Assembly (NCBI GenBank): GCA_020048935.1
Contig: JAIFLS010000101.1
Span: 1-29,280, forward strand
Origin: a bacterium
GTDB taxonomy: Bacteria > Verrucomicrobiota > Kiritimatiellia > UBA8416
DNA length: 29,280 nucleotides
Reading direction: 5' to 3'
Shown here: piece after piece, positions 16,383 to 23,269 of the stretch
How positions within the stretch are numbered: the stretch's first letter is position 1
Layout of the letters: each line of letters opens with the position of its first letter
The notes under the pieces: model-generated
Database searches by the model: none
What the model saw: the letters and a program-made list of their open reading frames with translations, nothing else
What the model was told of the DNA's origin: nothing
Translations under genes and position numbers: made by a program

Positions 16383-17000
16383 ATGAAAACACTAGCCATC
16401 CCGTTCAAGGCGGCCATACTTACCGCCATGCTTCTCGCCGGCGGCTGCTCCGCCTTCCGCCAGTCGGTCACCAGCGAGGATCCGCGCAGCGCCTCTACGC
16501 TGACCGCGAAATTCGACCAGCGCGACCTGCTGGAGATGGCGGATCAGCTCGCCGCCGATATGCTTGCCCACCCGTTCCCTCCGGAGGGTAGCACCGCCCC
16601 CATCGTCGCCTCGCTGGGCATCAACAACAACACGAGCACACACCTCGACGTGGTCTCGCTGGAGGACACGCTGACCACGCTACTGCTCGATTCCGGGCGG
16701 TTGCAGTTCGTCAACACGGCCCGCCGCGACGACCTGATCAAGGAGCAGGGCTACCAGCTTGCCAACGCCACGGAAGCGTCCCGCGTGCAGGTTGGAAAAC
16801 AGCTTGGCGCCCGCTACATGCTGACCGGCGCGATCGCCGAGATCGGGGCGAAAACCGGCAAGCAGGTAAGGGCGTCCAAGCAGCAGGACGTCTACTACCA
16901 GCTCACACTTGAGATCACGGATCTGGAGACAGGACTGATTGTCCTGCGCAAGCAGCGCGACCGGCTGCGCCGCAAGAGCACACCCTTGTTCGGATGGTGA
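16383..17000 (+). CDS. LpoB-like lipoprotein (penicillin-binding protein activator family)
   Basis: A 205-residue lipoprotein. A signal peptide ends at the acylated cysteine C22 ('LLAGGCSAF'). The domain resembles LpoB/CsgG-like folds: 'ADQLAADMLAHPF', 'APIVASLGINNNTSTHLDV', 'LLLDSGRLQFVNTARRDDLIKEQGYQ', 'QLGARYMLTGAIAEI' and 'YYQLTLEITDLETGLIVLRKQ'. In enterobacteria LpoB sits in the outer membrane and activates PBP1B; in other phyla the role is inferred. The ATG at 16383 has AAGGAG ten bases upstream. It is followed by a second lipoprotein of the COG3014 type, a pairing I recall from gammaproteobacteria, which supports both assignments. Confidence 0.85.
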   Translation: MKTLAIPFKAAILTAMLLAGGCSAFRQSVTSEDPRSASTLTAKFDQRDLLEMADQLAADMLAHPFPPEGSTAPIVASLGINNNTSTHLDVVSLEDTLTTLLLDSGRLQFVNTARRDDLIKEQGYQLANATEASRVQVGKQLGARYMLTGAIAEIGAKTGKQVRASKQQDVYYQLTLEITDLETGLIVLRKQRDRLRRKSTPLFGW

Positions 17001-17083
17001 TGCAACGCAACTCCATGCCTGGATCAGCCCCAGCCACGAGCGCCATCGCGACACCTGTCTTTCGACAGGGCCCGCTTGTCGCC

Positions 17084-18226
17084 ATGCCTGTGCGGCTGCT
17101 CGCGTCCGGGCTGCTGGCCTTGTCGCTCGCCGGTTGCGCCGCGTCCGGCATCAGCCAGGCGCGTAGCCAGTTCTACGCCGGACGCATGACAGAAGCGGGC
17201 GCGGCGCTCGACGACATGGAGAAAACGGGCAAGGACCTTGTGCTGGCCCTGATGGAGCGCGGCATGATCCACCATGCGGGCGGCGATCACCCCTCCGCCA
17301 TAAACGACTGGATCGAGGCGATCGCCCGCATCCATGAACTGGACTATATCAGCCTCAGCGAGAAAACCACCAGCATGGTCATCAACGACGGTACCGAGAC
17401 CTATACCGGACGCCCCTACGAGCGGGCCCTGCTGCACGCCTTTACCGCTAAGAGCTATTTCGCGCTCGGCCAATGGCGCGAGGCCGCCGTCGAGGCCAGG
17501 CTCATCGCCCACGGTTTCGAGGACCTTAACGGGTTTCCCGACGATGCCTATACCCGCTACATCGCGGGACTGGCCTTTGAGTTGATCCGGGATTACAACG
17601 GGTCCCGTATCGAGTACGGGCACGCCGGCAGACTGACCCCGCTGCTGCGGATCGATCCCGCCAGCGGCAGCATCGCCCCGACCAGTGCCCCGCCCGCCCG
17701 CATTGCCGCTGGCACGGACGGCAGCGAACTGATCTGCCTGATCACCATCGGCCGGACGCCCACCTATCCGGCACAGGCACCCGCCATGCACAACGCCAAC
17801 TGGGGATTTAACCCGTATGCCGAGATCATCCATGACGGGAACGTTCTCGGACGCAGCTACACGCTGAACACCACCGGCAACCTGGCCGCGCTCACCGAGC
17901 GCCGCCTTGCCGCCATCAAGGCCGCCAAGACCGTGACCCGTATCGTCATCAAGGATTCGATCGCCGATGCCGTGGCCGACAGCAACCCCCTGCTTGGCGA
18001 AGTCCTGCGGCTGCTGCTCTTCGCGCTCGAGATTCCAGACACCCGCCAGTGGGAGACCCTGCCGCACTGGCTGCAGGTTGCCCGCGTCCCCTGCCCGCCA
18101 ACACTCGGCACCGTTGAAGTCGTCTATAAAGACGAGTCCGGCCGCACCCTGCGCCGTACTCCCATCCCAGCCACTTCAATGACACATAGTGGCGACAAGA
18201 CGATCGCCATCCTGCGCGTCTGGTAA
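17084..18226 (+). CDS. COG3014-like lipoprotein with helical-repeat N-terminal half
   Basis: A 380-residue predicted lipoprotein of unknown function. From the ATG at 17084 the signal peptide is ideal: 'MPVRLLASGLLALSLAGC' with the acylated Cys at 18. Earlier in-frame starts (16994, 17000, overlapping the LpoB-like stop) would give an unusually long pre-sequence; no start has a strong Shine-Dalgarno. Residues about 20-185 look like TPR-type helices ('FYAGRMTEAGAALDDMEKTG', 'HAGGDHPSAINDWIEAI', 'ALGQWREAAVEARLI'). The C-terminal half contains 'ELICLITIGRTPTYPAQ' and ends 'GDKTIAILRVW'. It may help organise peptidoglycan synthesis with the LpoB-like protein (inference from context). A decayed piece of a paralogue lies at about 20721-20838. 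Confidence 0.75.
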   Translation: MPVRLLASGLLALSLAGCAASGISQARSQFYAGRMTEAGAALDDMEKTGKDLVLALMERGMIHHAGGDHPSAINDWIEAIARIHELDYISLSEKTTSMVINDGTETYTGRPYERALLHAFTAKSYFALGQWREAAVEARLIAHGFEDLNGFPDDAYTRYIAGLAFELIRDYNGSRIEYGHAGRLTPLLRIDPASGSIAPTSAPPARIAAGTDGSELICLITIGRTPTYPAQAPAMHNANWGFNPYAEIIHDGNVLGRSYTLNTTGNLAALTERRLAAIKAAKTVTRIVIKDSIADAVADSNPLLGEVLRLLLFALEIPDTRQWETLPHWLQVARVPCPPTLGTVEVVYKDESGRTLRRTPIPATSMTHSGDKTIAILRVW

Positions 18227-18270
18227 CGTCGAAGGCTGGGGTGCCATATCTTGCATGAATGGAGCTACTA

Positions 18271-19482
18271 ATGAGCGAACAAAGACGTCTTGCAGCGATC
18301 ATGTTTACCGATATCTGCGGGTTCAGCACGATAATGGGCGCTGACGAGAGGCGGGCGCTTGCGATTGTCGACATGCACAAGAACTGCGTCGCGGACGGTG
18401 CGCGGATCCACGGAGGCAGGATTGCCAAGGAAATGGGAGACGGGCTGTTGGTCGAGTTTCCCAGCGCCGTCAACGCGGTACGCTGCGCCCTTGCCGTCCA
18501 GCGTGCCATATCCGATTTCAACAAGACCGCCGATCCCGAGGAGAAGTTCCAGTTGCGGATCGGCATCCATGTCGGCGACGTGGTGGTCGCCGGCGATGAT
18601 ATTCTCGGCGACGGGGTCAATGTCGCCTCCCGCATCGAACCGCTGGCCGAACCGGGAGGTATCTGCATCTCGCGTGATATCTTTGATCTGGTGCGCAACA
18701 AGATATCGATCGAGACCGTCCACCTTGGTGCGCATGACCTGAAGAATATCAGCCGCCAGGTCAGCATCTACAAGGTCCTGATCGATGCCGTCGCGCCAGG
18801 AACCATCCGTGCGCCGATAATTCAGAAACCGCGTCGGATATTGCAATACGGCATGATTGCAGCCCTCGTAATCGCTCTTCTGGCGGCCGGGCTTGCCGTG
18901 CGAAAACATTTGCACCGGACCGCACCCGCCGCACCGGTGGCGGCGCAGACGGTGCCTGAGCAGACACAGGTATCACCGGAGACAACGCGGCCCGTCCCCG
19001 GGACAACGCAGCCGAAAGCACCCGAGGCCGGCCTGCGCGAGCGCCATATCATGCTCCTCAAGGCCGTCCTCGACAAGGACCGACAGGAGGCTCTCGGCTT
19101 CGTATCTCCCGAGGTTCTGGCGAGCAGTGATCCGGACATGATATGGAGGCGGATGGCCCTGATGGCAGGTGTCCTTCAAGCCGGGCTGCGCAGCCGTGAC
19201 GATCTGAAACTGAAAACGGTCAATTTGTCGGATGACGGCGAATCGGCGGAAATCCTGATGCAGTTTCGAAAACCCTCATTGAACGGTAAACCGGAATCGT
19301 GGAGTGACATGAAGCCTGCAAAATGGAAGCGGATCGGGGATAACTGGTATCTGGACATCGTTATGCACCCGGATGCGACACCACCGGCTGACCGCAGGCA
19401 GCCTGACTGGCATCGAAACGAGGAGACGGAAAGGGAGTCTACCCCAGGTACGCGACGCCTCCCCAGGCAAGAAAGACGATAA
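18271..19482 (+). CDS. Class III adenylate/guanylate cyclase, membrane-tethered, with extracytoplasmic C-terminal domain
   Basis: A 403-residue protein. The N-terminal class III cyclase domain (residues 5-170) has both metal aspartates (D14 in 'FTDICGFS', D57 in 'EMGDGLL'), a lysine (K53) and aspartate (D114) at the positions that favour ATP, and the transition-state N117 and R121 ('DGVNVASR'), so it should be an active adenylate cyclase. One membrane helix (about 194-211) follows, then a Pro/Thr-rich linker (215-255) and a C-terminal domain of about 100 residues ending in a basic tail. The catalytic domain should be cytoplasmic and the C-terminal part periplasmic. The ATG at 18271 has GGAG six bases upstream. 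It is 44 bp after the COG3014-like gene and probably co-transcribed. Confidence 0.92.
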   Translation: MSEQRRLAAIMFTDICGFSTIMGADERRALAIVDMHKNCVADGARIHGGRIAKEMGDGLLVEFPSAVNAVRCALAVQRAISDFNKTADPEEKFQLRIGIHVGDVVVAGDDILGDGVNVASRIEPLAEPGGICISRDIFDLVRNKISIETVHLGAHDLKNISRQVSIYKVLIDAVAPGTIRAPIIQKPRRILQYGMIAALVIALLAAGLAVRKHLHRTAPAAPVAAQTVPEQTQVSPETTRPVPGTTQPKAPEAGLRERHIMLLKAVLDKDRQEALGFVSPEVLASSDPDMIWRRMALMAGVLQAGLRSRDDLKLKTVNLSDDGESAEILMQFRKPSLNGKPESWSDMKPAKWKRIGDNWYLDIVMHPDATPPADRRQPDWHRNEETERESTPGTRRLPRQERR

Positions 19483-19621
19483 GCCTTCTGCACCAGCACG
19501 CTTCCGCGCAAGCTGTGAAAAGGAAAAAACAGCCTCCTTTCCCGCCTTCTCTGTGTAAGCCGCGATTCTTCAACCACGCACAATACACAAAATTATTTCG
19601 ACAGAGTAGTTGATTTCGAAG

Positions 19622-19650
19622 TAGACAATTTATGGCCATTCATTTATAAG
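19622..19650 (+). promoter_or_regulatory. Likely promoter of the fatty acid hydroxylase gene
   Basis: TAGACA (19622-19627), a 17-base spacer and TATAAG (19645-19650) each match consensus at five of six positions, in an AT-rich stretch about 47 bases before the gene start. The rest of the 215-bp gap upstream shows no gene. Confidence 0.6.
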
Positions 19651-19697
19651 CTACCCTTATTTAGTGGCATTTACGAATGATTTGAGGAGGATACACG

Positions 19698-20702
19698 ATG
19701 ACTGACTCAGGCGTGTGGGGCGCGAGAGATGCGAAAGGGGAATGGCAACCTGAAGAACTTCCAAAGCCGAACCCGCTTTTTGAGCGGCCTTTGAAACTGA
19801 AGACCATCCTTAAATATCATTTTGGCTTTAACGGTTTCTTCTGGCCGTTCAATCTGTTTTACGCCCTTCTGGCCGCCGTGAGCTGGATCTACTTCACGCC
19901 AGCACTTGAACGCACTGTCCATTTTGAATGGGGGTGGGTGGCCGAAATCTATCTGAGGAATGCAGTTCTGCTCACTCTGATTGCAGGCGGACTACACTTC
20001 TGGCTCTATATTCGAAAGGGGCAGGGAACGGCCTTCAAATACACCAAGAATTGGCTGACGACGCAGAACGCCAAGTTCACGTTCAAGAATCAGACCTACG
20101 ATAACGTGTTCTGGAGCCTGACGAGTGGTTGCATGATCTGGACAGCATGTGAAGCGTTAAGTCTGTGGGCCTATGCAAACGGAAAGCTACCTTACGTCAG
20201 TTGGCGTACGCATCCGGTTTACTGCGTGCTGCTGATGGCCATGATTCCAGTGCTGCGGTACATTCATTTTTATTGGGTACACCGCCTAAGCCACTGGACC
20301 CCGCTCTTCCGAATCTCACACTATCTGCACCACCGGAATGTCAACGTCGGGCCCTGGAGTGGGTTGTCGATGCATCCCATTGAGCATCTTCTTTACTTTT
20401 CGGGGTTTCTGATGCATTGGATCATTCCCTCACACCCCCTGCATATGATCTTTCACCTGATGCACGCCGGCGTCAGTCCTGCACTCGGGCATACGGGATT
20501 TCATAAGTTGGTCGCCAAGAATGAGCGCGGCATCATTGCCGACAACTATTTCCATTATCTTCATCACCGGTACTTCACGGTCAACTTCGGGGTGGAGGCG
20601 CTTCCCCTGGATCTGTGGTTTGGGTCCTACAACGATGGATCCGCCAAAGGAAATGCCGCGATGCTCGCCCGTCGTGCGCGACTCGGAAACCGCGTGAGTT
20701 GA
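19698..20702 (+). CDS. Fatty acid hydroxylase / sterol desaturase superfamily membrane protein
   Basis: A 334-residue integral membrane di-iron enzyme of the superfamily that hydroxylates or desaturates lipids and sterols. The histidine clusters that bind the two irons are present: H190-x4-H195 ('HFYWVHRLSH'), H208-x2-HH ('HYLHHRN'), H226/H230 ('HPIEH'), H249/H253 and H286-x2-HH ('HYLHHRYF'). Hydrophobic stretches at about 45-70, 88-104, 138-160, 172-190 and 232-250 fit the expected helices. The ATG at 19698 has a strong GAGGAGG. The gene has its own promoter and visibly lower GC than the genes to its left, a possible sign of transfer. The substrate is unknown; hopanoid, carotenoid or fatty-acyl lipids are all possible. 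Confidence 0.88.
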   Translation: MTDSGVWGARDAKGEWQPEELPKPNPLFERPLKLKTILKYHFGFNGFFWPFNLFYALLAAVSWIYFTPALERTVHFEWGWVAEIYLRNAVLLTLIAGGLHFWLYIRKGQGTAFKYTKNWLTTQNAKFTFKNQTYDNVFWSLTSGCMIWTACEALSLWAYANGKLPYVSWRTHPVYCVLLMAMIPVLRYIHFYWVHRLSHWTPLFRISHYLHHRNVNVGPWSGLSMHPIEHLLYFSGFLMHWIIPSHPLHMIFHLMHAGVSPALGHTGFHKLVAKNERGIIADNYFHYLHHRYFTVNFGVEALPLDLWFGSYNDGSAKGNAAMLARRARLGNRVS

Positions 20703-20720
20703 TGGCCGGGGCACGAGCAA

Positions 20721-20838
20721 CCTGATCACCATCGGGAGGACGCCCACCTATACGGCCTCACCCTGCGCCGTACTCCCGTCCCTGCATCTTCCCTCACGCA
20801 TTGTGGCGACAAGACGATCGCCATCCTGCGCGTCTGGA
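20721..20838 (+). pseudogene. Internally deleted remnant of a COG3014-type lipoprotein gene
   Basis: Two short blocks match the intact gene at 17084-18226 in order. Bases 20721-20756 match 17737-17772 (33 of 36 identical; peptide 'LITIGRTPTY'). Bases from about 20758 to 20838 match the last 81 coding bases (peptide 'TLRRTPVPASSLTHCGDKTIAILRVW'), with about 365 bp of the gene missing between them. The stop codon TAA is replaced by AAA. In the second block most codon changes are silent or conservative, so the paralogue diverged under selection before it was deleted. It lies between the hydroxylase stop and the trpF stop. Confidence 0.8.
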
Positions 20839-20840
20839 AA

Positions 20841-21470
20841 CTACGCGAGCCCGGCAGCCGCCTTCCGGGCGGCGGTAATGAATGCGCGTACCGCCTCGTG
20901 CGACTTGCGCCCCGGAGCCGACTCCACCCCGCTTGACACATCCACCCCGAGCGGGTGCACCTGGCGGATCGCCGCCGCGACATTCGACGCCGTCAGTCCC
21001 CCGGCCAGCATCAGCGGCACACGCGTGGCCAGGGCGGCGGCCTGATCCCAGTCCGCCAGGGTCCCGCTGCCGCCGTACAGGCCAGGGGCCGCCGCATCGG
21101 CGATATAACGAGCCGCCGGCCATGTTCCGGGCTCCGGTTTGCATTTTGCACCGCTCACGGATAAAGACCGCCACACCGGAACCGGCATCGCGCAGAACGC
21201 ATCCGGCGACTCATCGCCATGGATCTGCACCGCCGCCAAACCGCAGCGCAGCGCGGTGTCGCGCACGAACTCCCCTGGCGAGTTCACAAAAACGCCCACC
21301 GCACGTACCCCCTGCCCCAGGCCGCGCATGATCGCCGCCAGCGCATCCACCGGCACGGCACGGGGCGAGCGTTCGTATAGAACGAAACCCAGGTAATCCG
21401 CACCGGCGGCCAAGGCCACCTCGGCATCCGCCAGTGAAGTCAACCCGCAGATCTTGATCTCGATATTCAT
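20841..21470 (-). CDS. trpF: Phosphoribosylanthranilate isomerase
   Basis: A 209-residue TIM-barrel enzyme that converts N-(5'-phosphoribosyl)anthranilate to the ribulose form in tryptophan synthesis. Landmarks: 'IEIKICGLTSLADAEVALAAGADYLGFVLY' region with catalytic C8, 'LAAVQIHGDES', 'DAAAPGLYGGSGTLADWDQ' (catalytic Asp and phosphate loop), 'LMLAGGLTASNV' and 'GVDVSSGVESAPGRKS'. The ATG at 21470 follows a GGGGG Shine-Dalgarno; a GTG two codons earlier is possible. No other trp gene is in the window, so it is separated from the rest of the pathway. Confidence 0.96.
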   Translation of the reverse strand: MNIEIKICGLTSLADAEVALAAGADYLGFVLYERSPRAVPVDALAAIMRGLGQGVRAVGVFVNSPGEFVRDTALRCGLAAVQIHGDESPDAFCAMPVPVWRSLSVSGAKCKPEPGTWPAARYIADAAAPGLYGGSGTLADWDQAAALATRVPLMLAGGLTASNVAAAIRQVHPLGVDVSSGVESAPGRKSHEAVRAFITAARKAAAGLA

Positions 21471-21570
21471 GGACACGCCCCCATTTAATCCGTCTCGCCC
21501 CGCGAGTTTACCCGCGCCTGCCTACAATAAACAAGTCCAGACTTCTACGGTGACCCTTCCATACACGGAA

Positions 21571-21594
21571 CGGGGTCACCGACCCCGGCTACAA
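21571..21594 (-). repeat. REP-type hairpin element, copy 1 (inverted)
   Basis: On the minus strand TTGTAGC is followed by the hairpin CGGGGTC-GGT-GACCCCG (seven-bp perfect stem, three-base loop). The GTAG at the foot of the stem is the hallmark of REP sequences handled by REP-associated transposases (established knowledge). It forms an inverted pair with copy 2 at 21654-21677. The rest of the 308-bp gap between trpF and the radical SAM gene shows no coding region beyond these repeats. Confidence 0.68.
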
Positions 21595-21611
21595 GCATTT
21601 GCATGGAGTCT

Positions 21612-21669
21612 TGCAGATGGTGTGTTGTAGCTGGCCTCGGTGCAGATGGTGTGTTGTAGCTGGCCTCGG
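21612..21669 (+). repeat. Perfect 29-bp tandem duplication cutting a REP element
   Basis: The unit beginning TGCAGATGGTGTGTTG occurs at 21612-21640 and again, identical, at 21641-21669. Each unit contains the REP head TTGTAGC and the left arm and loop start of its hairpin, so the first unit is a half REP (21625-21640). Perfect identity suggests a recent event. Confidence 0.9.
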
Positions 21670-21677
21670 TGAGGCCG
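21654..21677 (+). repeat. REP-type hairpin element, copy 2 (direct)
   Basis: TTGTAGC is followed by TGGCCTC-GGT-GAGGCCG, which folds into a seven-bp stem (one T-G pair) with the same GGT loop as copy 1. The stem differs from copy 1 at two inner pairs, with both arms changed to keep pairing. Copies 1 and 2 face each other, as in BIME units. Confidence 0.68.
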
Positions 21678-21695
21678 GTACGGAGCAAAGGTCCC

Positions 21696-21715
21696 TTGGA
21701 AGTCGTTGGAAGTCG
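21696..21715 (+). repeat. Tandem 10-bp duplication
   Basis: TTGGAAGTCG occurs twice in direct succession, 26 bases after the 29-bp repeat, again pointing to recent slippage in the same intergenic region. Confidence 0.85.
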
Positions 21716-21778
21716 CTTTGGCTCTGCAATCGCCTTTGCTCTTGTTTCCCAAGGACGGCGTGGTATCCTCGCCAGATC

Positions 21779-22738
21779 ATGCCCCCGATGCCACATATAC
21801 TTGCGTGGGAAGTCACACGACGCTGCGGACTGAAGTGCCAGCACTGCCGAGGCGCATCGACCGCCGGCAGCTATGACAACGAACTCTCGACGTCCGAGTG
21901 CCTGAAGACCATTGACTCTATCACACGCGTTGCCCGTCCGATGATCATCCTGACCGGCGGCGAACCGCTGATGCGCACGGATATACTCGACTTAGCGGGC
22001 TATGCCACCCGGAGCGGTTGCCGGGTCGTGATGGCAACCTGCGGTCATCTGCTTACTTCCGTGATCGCTGAAAAGCTCAAATCATGCGGCGTCATGGCGC
22101 TCAGCATCAGCCTGGATGCGGCAACGGCAGCGGAGCACGACGCTTTCCGGGGCGTGACGGGAGCCTTTGACGCCTCGATCAGGGGGCTTGCCTGCCTGAA
22201 GGCGGCTGGCCTCCCCTTCCAGATCAACACCACCGTTTCCAGGCTCAACGCCAGGGACCTGCCCCGCATCCTGGACCTGGCCGTCGAACTAGGGGCATCC
22301 ACCATCGACTTCTTTTTCCTGGTGCCTACCGGACGCGGCGCGGCGATTGCCGATCTGGAACTTGATACGGACGAGCGCGACAACGCCTTGCGGTGGATCG
22401 CCACGATGGAGCGGACCAGCCCGCTGCGCGTACGGACAACCTGCGCACCGCAATACCAGCAGTTCAGGCTGCCGGATGATCCTTCACGGCCATCACCGCC
22501 CTTCCACGGCTGTCTCGGGGGACGCGGGTTCGCGTTCCTGTCGCATACCGGCATCCTGCAACCCTGCGGGTTTCTCGATATTCCGTGCGGCGACCTGCGC
22601 AGCGTCGATTATGACTTGCCCCGCCTAGTGCGCGAGTCCTCCGTCTTCGAGCGGATGCAGGCGTCGAATCCTTATGACGAATGCCCCGCGCGAAAACATG
22701 CGCGGGGAAATCCGGCTTTCAGCCAATGTCGCCATTAG
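21779..22738 (+). CDS. Radical SAM protein (NirJ/AhbC/AhbD-like), short at the C-terminus
   Basis: A 319-residue protein with an N-terminal radical SAM domain: the 4Fe-4S cysteines are C16, C20 and C23 ('TRRCGLKCQHCRGAS'), followed by 'IILTGGEPLMR' and 'MALSISLDAATAAEHDAFRG'. The sequence resembles enzymes of heme d1 and alternative heme synthesis. The C-terminal SPASM-type region starts normally ('CLGGRGFAFLSHTGILQPCGFLDIPCG'), but after 'YDEC' (C302) the expected second cysteine block (CGxCEYRxxCGGCRARA-like) is replaced by 17 unrelated residues and a stop. Those residues lie over a perfect GC hairpin (22684-22707). The enzyme may lack an auxiliary cluster and be impaired, or belong to a short subtype. 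ATG at 21779 or 21788 may be the start; neither has a clear ribosome site. No heme biosynthesis gene is nearby. Confidence 0.83.
   Translation: MPPMPHILAWEVTRRCGLKCQHCRGASTAGSYDNELSTSECLKTIDSITRVARPMIILTGGEPLMRTDILDLAGYATRSGCRVVMATCGHLLTSVIAEKLKSCGVMALSISLDAATAAEHDAFRGVTGAFDASIRGLACLKAAGLPFQINTTVSRLNARDLPRILDLAVELGASTIDFFFLVPTGRGAAIADLELDTDERDNALRWIATMERTSPLRVRTTCAPQYQQFRLPDDPSRPSPPFHGCLGGRGFAFLSHTGILQPCGFLDIPCGDLRSVDYDLPRLVRESSVFERMQASNPYDECPARKHARGNPAFSQCRH
22684..22707. repeat. Perfect 8-bp GC hairpin at the end of the radical SAM gene
   Basis: CCCCGCGC (22684-22691) and GCGCGGGG (22700-22707) pair perfectly around an eight-base loop. It sits inside the last codons of the radical SAM frame and just past the stop of the convergent GGDEF gene. 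Neither side has a T run, so it may be a factor-dependent bidirectional stop or a scar at a recombination point. Confidence 0.6.
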
Positions 22739-23154
22739 CCGCGCGCGCCGGGTTCCGTGATGGCAAGGATGCCGACGAGTGCTTCGCGGCAGCACTGGGG
22801 CATCGCACCGCGGCCAGGAACGGCACGAGGAGTCTCCGGCAGGAAAACAGCAAATTCGTCACCACCCAATCGTCCCAGAACGTCTGTGCGGCGGAATGAC
22901 GCCGACAGAGTCGAGGCGACGGCCCGCAGCACCTCGTTGCCCACGGCATGGCCATAAACATCATTCACGGTCTTGAAGTTGTTTAGATCGAGGTACGCCA
23001 GGCTCGTAGGGTGTCCATGTCGCGTGGCGAGATTCCACAGGGATTCAGCTTCCTCAGGAAAGCTTCTTGTATTTCTAAGCCCCGTAAGGGTGTCGATCCT
23101 CGCATTCTCCATCTCCCGGATCAGGGCTCGTCGCTGGGCAGTTAGCAGGTTCAT
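22735..23154 (-). pseudogene. Truncated GGDEF (diguanylate cyclase) gene
   Basis: 139 residues encode most of a GGDEF domain: 'DTLTGLRNTRSF', 'LAYLDLNNFKTVNDVYGHAVG', the inhibitory-site motif RRTD five residues before GGDEF, and 'GGDEFAVFLPET'. After that the sequence no longer resembles the family: the final third of the domain, including the usual VTVSIGVA-type strand, is missing. No sensor or membrane domain precedes it, because an in-frame stop lies about 20 codons upstream of the TTG at 23178. Start is ATG 23154 or TTG 23178. Most likely a fragment broken at both ends; a short regulatory protein is less likely. Its stop overlaps the radical SAM stop (TTAG). Confidence 0.7.
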
Positions 23155-23185
23155 GTGTCGTCCGTCCGGCCAACGCAATAGTGGA

Positions 23186-23214
23186 TTGATTCCGTAGGCA
23201 ATGCCTGCTCTAAT
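23186..23214 (+). promoter_or_regulatory. Likely promoter of the M24 peptidase gene
   Basis: TTGATT (23186-23191), a 17-base spacer and TCTAAT (23209-23214, five of six matches) lie about 55 bases before the peptidase start, just outside the GGDEF fragment. Confidence 0.5.
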
Positions 23215-23269
23215 GGCGTTTCTGATTTATTTTGTCTCAATACGTTCAGGTAACGAAATGGGAGATGAT

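Noticed and set aside
17024..18067. A 347-codon minus-strand frame opposite the COG3014-like gene
   Set aside because: It is antisense to a gene supported by a lipoprotein signal and a detectable paralogue remnant; it shows no domain.
21612..21669. The 29-bp repeat as a CRISPR array
   Set aside because: There are only two units with no spacer between them, and no cas gene is nearby. It is a plain tandem duplication.
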